This document shows positions 22,383-32,095 of a stretch of DNA of 48,993 nt, one piece after another. The notes beneath the pieces are model-generated. The model searched no databases, had not been told where the DNA came from, and saw only the letters and a program-made list of their open reading frames with translations. The stretch lies in contig CAUDNR010002224.1 in assembly GCA_958430865.1 (NCBI GenBank), positions 8,518 through 57,510 on the forward strand, written 5' to 3'. Positions within the stretch are counted from its first letter, which is position 1; each line of letters begins with the position of its first letter. The translations under genes were made by a program, and so were the position numbers. This DNA is from Entrophospora sp. SA101 (Eukaryota; Glomeromycota; Glomeromycetes; Entrophosporales; Entrophosporaceae).

Positions 22383-23434
22383 ATGAATATTAATACGAAA
22401 AAAACAAATCATTTATTGATTTTAAGATTATTTCAAATTTTATTCTCAATTATAGCATTTGGATTAGGTAAATAACTGATATCAATAACTGATAATTGAT
22501 ATAATGGATATTAATTTTCTTATTTCCACACAGAAATAACGCAAATAGTGTTTTGGGTATTATTACATAAGTCAGTTATTGTTACATATTATACTACTTA
22601 TTATTATAATAAAATTCGATAGTAAGTTCCTTTTTTATTATTTCAATCTCTCAAATTACATATTTAATTACTGTTTTTTTATTTATTTTTTGTTCTATTC
22701 ATTAACCATGTTAATAGTTATTATGCAGTGAAATGGCTTTATTTTACAGTTGTCATTACGTCTGTGCTGATCATAGGTAAATTAATTAAATAATGACAAT
22801 GATGATGATAATGGTTAATGATTATTATGATTTAATGACGATAATAATTAATTAATGATTATTTTTTATTATTAGGATATTTTATTATATTTTATAAGAA
22901 AAGATTAAAAAGTGGTCCATATAAAAAAGATTATTTTATTGACAGGTAAACAGTTTATTTAATTAGAGATTTCTTGTTTTTAGTCAAAGCATTTAATTAA
23001 TTCATTAATTAATCAATGATTCAATTTTTTTCTAAAAATTATAATCATCTAGTGGACTATTCGTTGTATGGATACTTACAAGTATGTCTTGCTTTTTTGT
23101 TTTTTCGAAAAATCACAAATTAAATTGCAATTAAATTAATTCACTTGTATATTTTTTTTTTCAATCAATTAAAGGTATCAATTATAAATCAACAACTTAT
23201 CAGAAATTAACAGCACTTCCAATACAATGCGCAGAAATCAGCTCAGTTCCTACTGAATATTCAATCTTATGTTACATGTACACCATATGTATGATTCTAA
23301 ATTTCTTCATAGCTGCTAGTTACATATTATCATTCGTAATTTCTTTTCATTTATACCACTATCATCATCAATGCCATGATCAAGCTTACAAAGCAATAAA
23401 GAATAACAGAGAAGAAGATGATAAAATTTTTTGA
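22383..23434 (+). CDS. Four-pass membrane protein, MARVEL-like layout, 196 residues
   Basis: Exons are 22383-22467, 22534-22621, 22718-22776, 22876-22945, 23053-23081 and 23175-23434. All junctions are GT-AG and the frame is continuous; individual exons are too short to stand out as open frames. Four hydrophobic segments are visible: ILRLFQILFSIIAFGL, YFTVVITSVLIIGYFIIFY, SGLFVVWILT and YTICMILNFFIAASYILSFV. Small basic or polar loops separate them, and the tail is His-rich then acidic (HHQCHDQAYK, EEDDKIF). The topology, with both ends cytosolic and a longer second loop containing LTALPIQCAEISSVPTEYS, resembles fungal MARVEL-domain proteins. The name is tentative; a role in membrane microdomains would be inference. 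Confidence 0.75.
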
Positions 23435-23682
23435 AAAAATCATTTTATTTGAGTTTTGATTTTTAATTATTAATATGTATAATATAATATATGATTGACA
23501 TCATTATGTGATTATTACAGATAATAAATATACTATTTAAACTAGAAAAAATAAAATTATTCCATATAATTTTTGAATTCTTATAGTAAATAAGATATGG
23601 ATGTTTATTCGGATCAACCTCTCCAACCACTGATACCAATACTAGTAATTCATTTCAATCACAAGAAGAACATAAATTAAAA

Positions 23683-23958
23683 ATGGCAAAACAAGAACAA
23701 GAACACAGCAACAAAAAGGACAACAACGATGGCAACATTGCCACAATAATTATCAACAAGGACATCATAATTATCGACAGCAACATCAACAAGGACAATA
23801 TTCATCAGCTCAACAACAATCTCAATCAACACATTCTCCAGCCTATTAACTTTCCTTCAAATTCATCATCACCATATCCTTATAACTCAGTAACTTTGCC
23901 ACAGCAACAACCACCTTCATTCAACCAAAATATCAATAAAAAAGATTATAGTTTATAA
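23683..23958 (+). CDS. Q/N-rich open frame, possibly a decayed gene
   Basis: The frame MAKQEQEHSNKKDNNDGN continues to PSNSSSPYPYNSVTLPQQQ. It extends upstream without a start as GCLFGSTSPTTDTNTSNSFQ. A second frame over 23690-23848 also reads as plausible low-complexity protein (QQHQQGQYSSAQQQSQSTHS), ending in a stop. CAA/AAC repeats keep several frames open, so which, if any, is translated cannot be decided. It may be the tail of a former Q-rich regulator. Confidence 0.25.
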   Translation: MAKQEQEHSNKKDNNDGNIATIIINKDIIIIDSNINKDNIHQLNNNLNQHILQPINFPSNSSSPYPYNSVTLPQQQPPSFNQNINKKDYSL

Positions 23959-24384
23959 TCATTTCAAAAGTATTTATCATTTTTTTCTTAAATTGCTTAA
24001 TTTTATTATGGTCATTCATAATAATAAATAAAAATATATTTAATTAGATCAAAAAACAATGATAAACAAATTAAATAACTCAGAAGAGCCATATGGTAAT
24101 TATTATAATCATAATAATAATAAGGAATTTCTCATATATCACATTAATAATTTTAACTTTTAATCAAGGAATGCAAATTGCTGATGGCAAAATGAAAATG
24201 AGTTCTGGTTTACTTAAATTTGAAACTATTTCAGATTTAGGAATTTATAACACATCTTCTATAAACCAAGGAATTGTAAAAATTAAAAATTGAATTCCAA
24301 ATTATAAATTCCATAGATGTTTATTATTGGTGATGAAGTTTATGATGATAAAATTTTTCTGATAATAAAGTTTTTCTTCTATAT

Positions 24385-24790
24385 TTTGAATCAAATTTCC
24401 ACATTACCATCAACAATCCACGAAACAAAAAAAATGTCAAATGTAAATGTTCCACTACATAAAAAACTTGCAAACAATCCTAATATATTTCCAATAACCC
24501 TTTGCAATAATTTGGAAATAGTGATGCTAAAAAATTTTTGAATAATAGCCTAATTCTTTAAAACTTTCATTAAATATTTGATGCCACCTAAATTCAAAGT
24601 CAAATAGATATTATAAATAATTTAAAAAGATTTAGAGTTAGAAGTTATATCTATGCATGTGCATGTGTATGTATGTATACGTACCCTTCACTCCATAAAT
24701 CTTTTGGGTTTGATGATAATCATGCTTTATTAAATAATGGCTCTGATTCAAATAATGTCCTCCTCAACCAATTCCTAATCCTTGCTATTA
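24385..24790 (-). pseudogene. MBOAT / wax-synthase-like protein, broken fragment
   Basis: Reading the minus strand downward, about 24785-24683 encodes ESEPLFNKA, then a stop, then LSSNPKDLWSEGY. About 24602-24533 gives FEFRWHQIFNESFKELGYYS, and 24530-24400 a hydrophobic stretch, VIGNILGLFASFLCSGTFTF. The order Pxx-NKP / DLW / RWHQIF...ELGY followed by hydrophobic helices matches the wax synthase-like MBOAT domain of fungi, where RWHQ is diagnostic. Stops and frame changes make it a pseudogene. The catalytic histidine region further downstream is not preserved. Confidence 0.55.
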
Positions 24791-25960
24791 TTGTTGTTGT
24801 TTTTAATAGAAATCATTGAAGAGATACAGAGAAAAGAATATTTGCAATATTATTATTATTGGTATTATTAGTAGCATTTAATAATAATAACAATTTATTT
24901 GTGATTGGTGATGAAATATTTTCCATGAACCTGCTGATATTAAGAGAAGTTGTTCATAAATAGAATTCATATTAATATATAGAAATATACTATATAATAA
25001 TATTGTTGATTAAGTAACAAATGATGCAGATGCTGATAATGATATGTGATCTAATGTTTGATCCATTAGGAGCAGTTGTGATGGTGGTGATGATGATGCC
25101 AATTTAATGATGCAGTTATATAGTCCATTATTCTCAGAACATATGGTCTATCAGATATTGAGATGGTGAATGATTCCATGAATATTAAGCAGACCTCTCA
25201 AATTTGAAACATTTCAAGAAGGCTAAATAATCTTGACAATAAATATGATTTAAGATTTATTTGTTCCTTTTTTTAATTGAGTCAGTAAAGTTGGTAGAGT
25301 TGATGATTTTATCATTAGTGCAACTCAAATTATCTTAGTGAAATAGTGCCCATATGAAAGGTTTGAAATCTTTTTCTATTTCTTTTTGTGTTCTTTTTAT
25401 TCTAGTTTCTGTTGATTTTTTCAATCATGACAACATTTTGAATGTTAAAGATGCTATTATAACAGGAATTGACAAATGATTTTTACATGAAAGCTTGTTG
25501 CAACAATTAAAGATAACAAGTAAATTGATAAAATCACCAATATTAATTAATATTAACATTATTATATATGTAGAAAATGTAAACTTTTTTGTTATTATTA
25601 ACAAGTTTCCAAAAAAAATAAATCTAATCATCATTTTTTTTAATATACAGGTGTTAGCAGAAAGGATCTACATGTAAGTCTATTACTATTATAGATTCAT
25701 GGAAAGTACAAAATAAAGATAGTAATAGTCTATACTAACTTTTCGTCTTTCTTAATTTTATATATTCATTTAGTAATAATAATAATAATAAAAATAATAA
25801 TGATATATAATTTTTTTTGTTCGCATAAATATTTTGTGAACACGAAAATTTATATTATCATCAAGTGAAAGAGATCTAATGCTCGATATTTCAGGCTTAA
25901 ATTTTTTCATTTCAAATTAAATAATCGTAGAAAAAATTTTTATTTGGTTTTCATTTCATT
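24791..25960. other. No intact gene; AT-rich and trinucleotide-rich sequence
   Basis: Short ATT/AAT and GAT/GTT runs dominate. It probably includes the decayed upstream part of the MBOAT-like pseudogene, but no further peptide matches could be recognised. Confidence 0.4.
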
Positions 25961-27024
25961 TCATTGCCTCTCTTTGAAATCAGCATAGAATTTTTCTATA
26001 TTTTCAACATCATCTTTGCTACCCAAGAAAAATAGGACATCCGGAATGAATAGATTCCAGTACAATATCAAGCACTCGTTTCCTACCATCTGTAACTTGC
26101 CACTCACCATTTTGTTCAGCCAAAAAGACAATTCATACAAGATACGAAGCTTGCCATTTTTTGATTTTTTGTCACCTGGATATGCGGATATTTCACTGTA
26201 TAACAGAATTGAACCAATGTAACGAGTTGAATAAGGATTTTTACCGAGAATCGAAATGTTTCTTACATGGTTCATATCAATATTTTTCATTTCCCTCACT
26301 TATTGAACATATCTTTCCACGAGATGGAATTATGATCTGTGTTAGTTGAGCGAGAGTGATCGAGGAAATAAATAAATCAACTAACTATAATAATTGGATG
26401 GATAGATTAATTAGATGTATTAATGTTTACATTAGGATGAGTAAGAAAAAAATAAATCATGTAATAATATTAACTTCCTTCGCGCTAAAATTAATAATTT
26501 AATAATAAAAATTTTAAACTTTTGCGCGTCAAATAGTTACTAATTGACTATTTACCGTTCTATAAATATCCAAAAATTGTACCAACATTTACATCAATAT
26601 TAGAAAATCCATTTAATGGATCAAAAACAATGCTTAACAATAATTGTATGTTTATCATCTTCTGAAACCATTACAGCAGCTTTACCAGATGAACAAAGTG
26701 TATTAACAGGCATCCCATTGGAGACACATCAAAATGTTTTATTCTTCACCTGAAATATTTGTTGAACCACCTACAGGTCCAGCTCTGAATTATTTGGGAA
26801 GGTGGTAGAAGGGAAGGAGGACAATTACCGCTCTTATCAATTATTAATTATTATTATTTATTATTTGCTAATTCAAAAGTCTAGCTCTTCTAACATTAGT
26901 AGCTACAAATTTGCAACCAAATTGAGTTGCATTTAACAATCACCACTTGCATCCTTATGTTTACGTTGTTCATCAAGAACATGTCTTGTCAATGTGATAA
27001 TATCAGTCGCAATATTACTTTAGA
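25961..27024 (-). pseudogene. FBP1: Fructose-1,6-bisphosphatase pseudogene
   Basis: Fragments appear in the order expected for the enzyme on the minus strand. These are TDIITLTRHVLDEQRKHKDA (about 27010-26945), QFGCKFVATNVRRARL (about 26925-26880), SSGKAAVMVSEDD (about 26690), VFDPLNGFSNIDVNVGTIFG (about 26625-26565) and an open C-terminal frame at 26299-25961. That frame includes NPYSTRYIGS, YPGDKKSKNGKLRILYE and VLFFLGSKDDVENI. VFDPLDGSSN is the metal/substrate-binding signature of this family; here it reads VFDPLNGFSN. Stops, frameshifts and loss of the middle third show it is dead. A functional gene is presumably elsewhere in the genome. Confidence 0.85.
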
Positions 27025-27149
27025 CATATTTTTATTAATGAACCTAAACTATTTATATTATTATTATTATTTTGTAGATTTACTTGAATTATTACTTCCT
27101 CCGTATTATTATTACTTTTTTAAAAAAAGCAATTTCCCTAGGTAGCAAT

Positions 27150-27392
27150 AATAATAATCATGATGAAAACTACGTTTCAGATTCTGAAGGTCAGTATCAT
27201 CAGTAAAAAAATGGAGATCATGAAAGTGAACAAATCAAAGATCGTAAAAGTGTATTTATAGCATATGCCAAAATGCGTAGAAAATTAGAAACAAGTCGAG
27301 CTGTTTAAGGATGAAATGGAGAGAGAAAACAATACTGCAACACACAGCATATAGAATGAAGAAAGACGATGGCGGAACAACAATTGAAGAAG

Positions 27393-27449
<57 letters not shown>

Positions 27450-27740
27450 TTTGGAGAACTTTATCATAAAGAAAGACAGCAGACAATTATAAGTATAAAA
27501 TTTTAGAATTTATTGATGATGGTGAAAAATCCGAGTTTTAAATTTATTAAAATCATTGGATGTTAAAAATGTGGTAATTATTATTATTGTTTCTAAATGG
27601 TATGATGAAGTTATGCTTGGTCCGGCACGTTTTGATCATTATTGAGAAATGTGCAAAAGTATTAGATAAAGGTAATTTTGTAAGTGGTAAACGAATTACT
27701 CCTGTGGTGGTTCATGTTTATCAATTAGTAAGATAATTGT
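27150..27740 (+). pseudogene. IMPACT/YIH1 (UPF0029 domain) pseudogene
   Basis: The plus strand reads IKDRKSVFIAYAKMRRKLET, then NTATHSI, then DDGEKSGFKF, then DVKN-like VVIIIVSKWYDEVMLGPARF across frame changes. The UPF0029 domain of IMPACT-type proteins has the order DRKSVF, ATHN, DDGE, and SRWFGGxxLGPxRFxHI. An (AAT)n tract of about 58 bp has expanded inside the gene at 27393-27450. Several stops confirm decay. The living family regulates the Gcn2 kinase pathway. Confidence 0.65.
27393..27450. repeat. (AAT)n microsatellite
   Basis: About 19 uninterrupted AAT units. The run sits within the IMPACT-like pseudogene and explains a hydrophobic poly-Ile frame on the opposite strand, which is not a gene. 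Confidence 0.95.
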
Positions 27741-27749
27741 TAATGTTTG

Positions 27750-28500
27750 AAATTGTTGTAATTGTAATTGCTGTTGTTGTTGTTGGACCAAATTTAGGTA
27801 GACTATACATTTATGGTGTAATAATTATTATTGTTGTTGTTGATATCACTACCATATATCGAATTTGTTGGGGTTGTGTAGTAATCATTGGTAAATTTTA
27901 TGATGCAGGATCAATATATAACATTGAAGGTGAGCTAGTATTGTTTTTGTTGTTGAAATTGTTATTGCTATTAAAACAAATTATAAACAGAATTATGGTT
28001 TGAAGGACTTTGACTATTAGATGATGATATTAATGATGGTGTTGTTGTGAAAAATACTTTGACCTTTGAGAAGAAGGTGGAGGAGGTGGAGGAGGAAAAG
28101 ACATCATTTTCGTGCTACAAGCTGATGATGAAGCATTATTAAAGATGATAAAGATCCTTATACGTCCTTTTTTGTCTATTTCTATTTAGCAATCACCAAT
28201 ATTCATACAATTTTATACGATATAAAAGGAAAATACCGATTGATACAGAAATAATCAAAGTAAGACAAACTGAAATCACAATTGCTGAAACCGTTAAGGT
28301 GATGGCGGTGCAGGACTCGGTGAAGGTGAAATTGCTGTTGATGTTATATTGCTAGGAAATAGACCAGGAAATGATTTTACCCATTTGTAATTAGCTATAT
28401 TAAGTAATTCACCAACAAATACTTGACCTCATTTTCTAATTTGATTTTGTCTTCATGATTCCTTAGGCTTGAGCTCCTTCCAAAACCACCAGATAGGTAT
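27750..28500 (-). pseudogene. Kelch membrane protein, C-terminal part with TM and tail
   Basis: Reading downward from about 28500: YLSGGFGRSSSLRNHEDKIK, then FVGELLNIANYKWVKSFPGL, a Ser/Pro stretch SNITSTAISPSPSPAPPSP, a membrane segment VSAIVISVCLTLIISVSIGI followed by FLLYRIKLYEY, and a proline-rich tail MMSFPPPPPPPSSQRSKYF with Asn/Ser-rich sequence to about 27750. This is the usual end of fungal signal-peptide/Kelch/TM proteins. Frame changes and stops are present. The N-terminal part of what looks like the same gene lies at 29390-29790 on the same strand. Confidence 0.6.
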
Positions 28501-28779
28501 GCTTTTACTATTTATCATATTTTAATTGAATTACTCGTTTCAACAGGTGGCCCAGCTTTATTTGTTAGATACATAAATAATTTAATATATTGTCATAATT
28601 ATCATCACTTTTATTAATTAATTTATTTAATTACTAAATTTTACAATCATATAATCTCCAATTAAGTTTGCTTTATGGCGTGTAAGCGAGTTGATAGCAA
28701 ATTCTGGTATTGTTACTGAGGTATATTCCATTTAAAATTGTTTGCTGTTGTGTCTAACACAACTAATTCATGATTAGAT

Positions 28780-29301
28780 GTTGATCCTAATGTCACCTGG
28801 CTCTTCAAGGAATTGCACCTGAAACACGTAGAGAATTTTCAAGCGTTAGTGATCCATTTGCTGGCAAATTGTATATTCATGGTGGAGTGCATGATGTGAG
28901 TATTCCTACTGTAAAATATTTTAAAGATTTTTTTATTCTACATGGAGATGATTTATCCTGGAGCCCAATTGGAACAACTGGTATAAATATGCCACCTTCT
29001 AGAATTGACCATGCTGCTGTATTGATTGCTATGGATTGGTCGTTTTTATTGGTGGAAGAGAATCTACTGAGATATACGTGGAGCTCTCATGAATAAGGTA
29101 ATAAATAATAACTATAATGATTAATAATAAATGTTTAGTTATTAATTCAATATCAATTTATCATTTATTTAAAAAAAGCTTACATTATATATATACGATA
29201 CTATAGCTGACACCTGGGGTGTAATGGTAATTATTAATTAACACAGGTTATAGTTTGTGGTCCAAATATTGATCCCTGTATTGGACATACAGCTGTATAT
29301 G
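28780..29301 (+). pseudogene. Kelch repeats, middle part, on the opposite strand
   Basis: The plus strand encodes GIAPETRREFSSVSDPFAGK and LYIHGGVHDVS, then MPPSRIDHAAVLI, FIGGRESTEIYVELS, an exon with YDTIADTWGVM (about 29195-29226), and GPNIDPCIGHTAVYG after an acceptor at about 29247. These are successive Kelch blades of the same protein type as the flanking minus-strand pieces. They fill exactly the gap between those pieces, but in reverse orientation. Frame breaks occur at about 29036 and 29093. Confidence 0.65.
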
Positions 29302-29389
29302 GTAAATAATAATGATAATTTTTTTCTTATCATCATTTAAAAAAATTGGTTTTTTTCATTTTGTATATTTGTTTCATGGTCAATCAATA

Positions 29390-29790
29390 GTCTATATAGG
29401 TATTTACACCTGGTTTACTAACCATTGGTTGCTTTTAAAATCATGGATATAAACCACATTTTCAAACTCAATTCACCAGTTACAGTATCAAACATGATAC
29501 CATCAAATAAAAATATTATATCATTATTAGTGTTAGAACTAGCTGTAGCCCATGATATTAATACCGACAATGGCGCGAGGTTGCAGTTAAATCCTTCCAT
29601 GGCGAAGTTGTTGCATCAAATGCTTGTGACAAATCAAGAGAAAAAATTCTTTTGATAGCCGACCATTAGAGAAACCACCCATAATATATAAATTATCGTT
29701 AACAATAATAGTGGAATGTACAAATCTTGGTCGGTTGGGCAGAATTTACTACTAATACTAAAAACAAGCATTTGAACAATGTTAAAAATA
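29390..29790 (-). pseudogene. Kelch membrane protein, N-terminal part
   Basis: Reading downward from about 29785, a signal-peptide-like LFKCLFLVLVVNSAQPT is followed by FVHSTIIVNDNLYIMGGFSN, then GRLSKEFFFLDLSQAFDATT and SPWKDLT. An open stretch LISWATASSNTNNDIIFLFD follows, then YIHDFKSNQW in a third frame. The arrangement of a signal peptide followed directly by Kelch repeats fits the gene continued at 28780-29301 and 27750-28500. Several single-base frame changes are present. Confidence 0.6.
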
Positions 29791-30299
29791 TTAAAAAGAT
29801 ACTTTGAAAAGTCATTTTTTAATTAAGATTGATTCGTACGGCGATGTTGCCATGTATCCAAACCTGGACTTTAGGCTTAATCCTTCACCTGAAATTGTTA
29901 GTATTCGTGTTGTCAAAGTTGAAGACGAAGGTGGTTTGGGTTTAAAATGTGGTAAACGATAGAGATAACGGTATTATTACATTTTTATAAAAAATTATTT
30001 TTTCAAGAATAATAAATTTATTATTAAACAATTTAATATAGCTTAATTAAATAGATGTCTAAGGGATTTTTAGGCGTATATGATAAAGAGGAAACTCTGG
30101 TCATATTTACCATTAAACAAATAATTGACAATATAAATAAATTTGTTTGTTCAGACTGCTATTCTTTTTTGACTTTCAAAGTTTTTAGAAATTAAAGACA
30201 ATTTTGAAAGTGAACAACGTTACTGAAAGTCCAACTTTCCACAAGATCTTTTTTATTAGAATTTTTTTTACCTTTAAAATAAAATCAATTTTTATTAAA
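29791..30299. other. Possible coding scraps, no assignable gene
   Basis: On the plus strand 29836-29960 reads GDVAMYPNLDFRLNPSPEIV and VVKVEDEGGLGLKCGKR. A 46-codon frame at about 30054 begins MSKGFLGVYDKEETLVIF. Amino acid composition is protein-like, but neither piece is recognised. Confidence 0.25.
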
Positions 30300-30690
30300 T
30301 GTTGCTTCTGGTTGTGTACTTTTCTATTAATCCGTCAATAGTCCATTCTTGAGTCAATAATTCTGGAATATTATAAATACATAGATCACAAGCTAAACGT
30401 TTACCATATTTCTCCTTGATCAAAAATACTAAAGAGTGAAAACCCCAAGAGTCACGTAAAAAAACCTTTGATTAAATTAATGCTTCATTCAATTGCTTCG
30501 CTTAATTTGTGGACATTTTCCAATTGCCATCATTTAAAATACCGCGGGTAGATAACAATCTAAAATATTATATCATGATGTGAAATACTTACTCATTGTA
30601 TGGTTAAGCCAAATACAATTTCCGATTTAAATGTTAGCTTCGCCCACCATTGATGTTTCCCAATCGAAGGATAAAACATTCTTAGACAAG
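30300..30690 (-). pseudogene. Unrecognised protein relic
   Basis: The minus strand reads FDWETSMVGEANI (about 30665-30625), TRGILNDGNWKMST (about 30550), LSEAIE, and RDSWGFHSLVFLIKEKYGKR followed by LACDLCIYNIPELLTQEW and TIDGLIEKYTT (about 30465-30315), with frame changes between. The composition and order suggest a decayed gene. The family is not recognised. Confidence 0.35.
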
Positions 30691-30784
30691 CCAGTCAAAT
30701 TTTTGTTGAGTGACCCAAAAACATTGCCAATAATTGAATATTTAAAAGAGAACCGAACAAATATTTGCTAGATCTAGTAAAAAT

Positions 30785-31190
30785 ATTGTGACACGCTCCA
30801 ACCAACGCGTGCTTAATGTCGTGCCCAAACCATAATGAATGTGACGTGGCACGCCCAATTCCGTGCCTCAGTTGGTACATGGCTCTTCCGTGAATTCCTG
30901 CCCTTCTTCCATAGTGTCGCCAAGCAAATAATCAGTTGCCAGTCTAAATTACTTGTGGGGACAAACATGCATTATCAGTACCGCCTTACTGAACAGCATT
31001 CTGCAGAATCGGGGTGGAGACTGTAATAATAAGTGGAAGCTTTATGCCACCTTGCAAGCTCACTCTTATATATGATTGAAGCCAACCGAGAGGCCTATAC
31101 AAGGGTCCCATCTGATGAACTACCACGGACACCCCACTAAGTGAGATGCCATAGGCAGTCTTGAGCACAGTCAAGAAAAAAAAAAGAAAT
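30785..31190. repeat. GC-richer island ending in an A-run, possible retroposed copy
   Basis: This segment is visibly richer in G and C than all surrounding sequence (words such as GGGGTGGAGACTG and CGTGGCACGCCC) and finishes with an A-rich run at about 31176-31190. Open frames exist on both strands, as expected from low stop density in GC-richer DNA. A word TGCCTCAGTTGG at about 30864 resembles a Pol III A box, but no B box was found. It could be a retroposed RNA, a SINE or an insertion of foreign origin. Confidence 0.35.
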
Positions 31191-31329
31191 GGATTGATTA
31201 TTTATATGTATAAAAATCTGTAATACATGATTTTTCAAACAAACAATTCTTTGTCCAATAATATTCAATTGTTTTTTTTTGGCGTTTTTGTTTTTTATAA
31301 TTGATCTACAACAACACAATGGATAGTTA

Positions 31330-32095
31330 CCACATAGGGTAACTCCGCTCTTTTCAATAATAGAAACAAGGAAATTTAAAATTAGAATATACGAATTAAT
31401 CTACATAAGTCCAAGTCGCTCCAAACGAATACCATTTATGGTAAAACAATCAATTAATCGTTAAAGATCTACCATGGAATTCAGGAATTATAGCACTATC
31501 AATCTCATTTGCATAAACCTCATAAGGTTTAATCCAGAGAAATGGGTCAAGACCCCAGGAAAAAGAAGAATGGACCTCGTGAGGGGTATTTACCACCAGA
31601 TAATATTAATATTCTAGTTCATCTGATTCAAAACCATTTGTCAAAGTGCCTTTGCCTTATTTTCCCAATTTTTATGTTTTCTTTTTGCTTTCCGTGCTTA
31701 ACTTTACTTTTGGGATATTTGAGTCCAAATAAAAAACAAACAAACCTCGTTATTTGATATCACATATTTATGTTCAACAAATTTAGTCTTTGTTAAATAG
31801 ATCATGCATGATGCTGCTTTACCAAAATAAATATTTGAATAAAAAATATCAATTGTAACGTAGCTGAGGAAGAAAGTTCTACCATTTTAATCGATTATTA
31901 GTTTTTTATATAATGAATTTATTTGGTAATTCAAACTAAACCATTTATCTCATTTAAAAAATTATTTTATAAATTATAAAGGATGTTGAACGTCAATGTG
32001 AATCTGTTAATAAAAAACTAATTCGCCAACATTGGATTGGAATTCCACCGAGATTTTTTAACAGCATTGAATATTCTGTCTATTATAACCTTCCA
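31330..32095. other. Coding scraps on both strands before repeat R2
   Basis: Minus strand 31545-31461 reads RIKPYEVYANEIDSAIIPEF and HGRSLTIN, then in another frame FTINGIRLERLGLM. Plus strand 31981-32095 reads VERQCESVNKKLIRQHWIGI and PPRFFNSIEYSVYYNLPN, running in frame into the start of R2 (FFFKKDCSN). These look like exon remnants of unrecognised genes. Confidence 0.3.

Noticed and set aside
27285..27467. Minus-strand frame with a long Ile run
   Set aside because: It is the antisense reading of the (AAT)n microsatellite inside the IMPACT-like pseudogene.
27737..28003. 88-residue Val/Ile-rich plus-strand frame
   Set aside because: It is antisense to the Asn/Ser-rich tail of the Kelch pseudogene, whose minus-strand reading is better supported.
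30864..30875. Pol III A-box-like word suggesting a tRNA-derived SINE
   Set aside because: No B box at a suitable distance and no cloverleaf could be drawn.
30695..31174. Open frames on both strands in the GC-richer island
   Set aside because: Low stop density follows from higher GC. Frames on both strands are equally open and none has a known motif.
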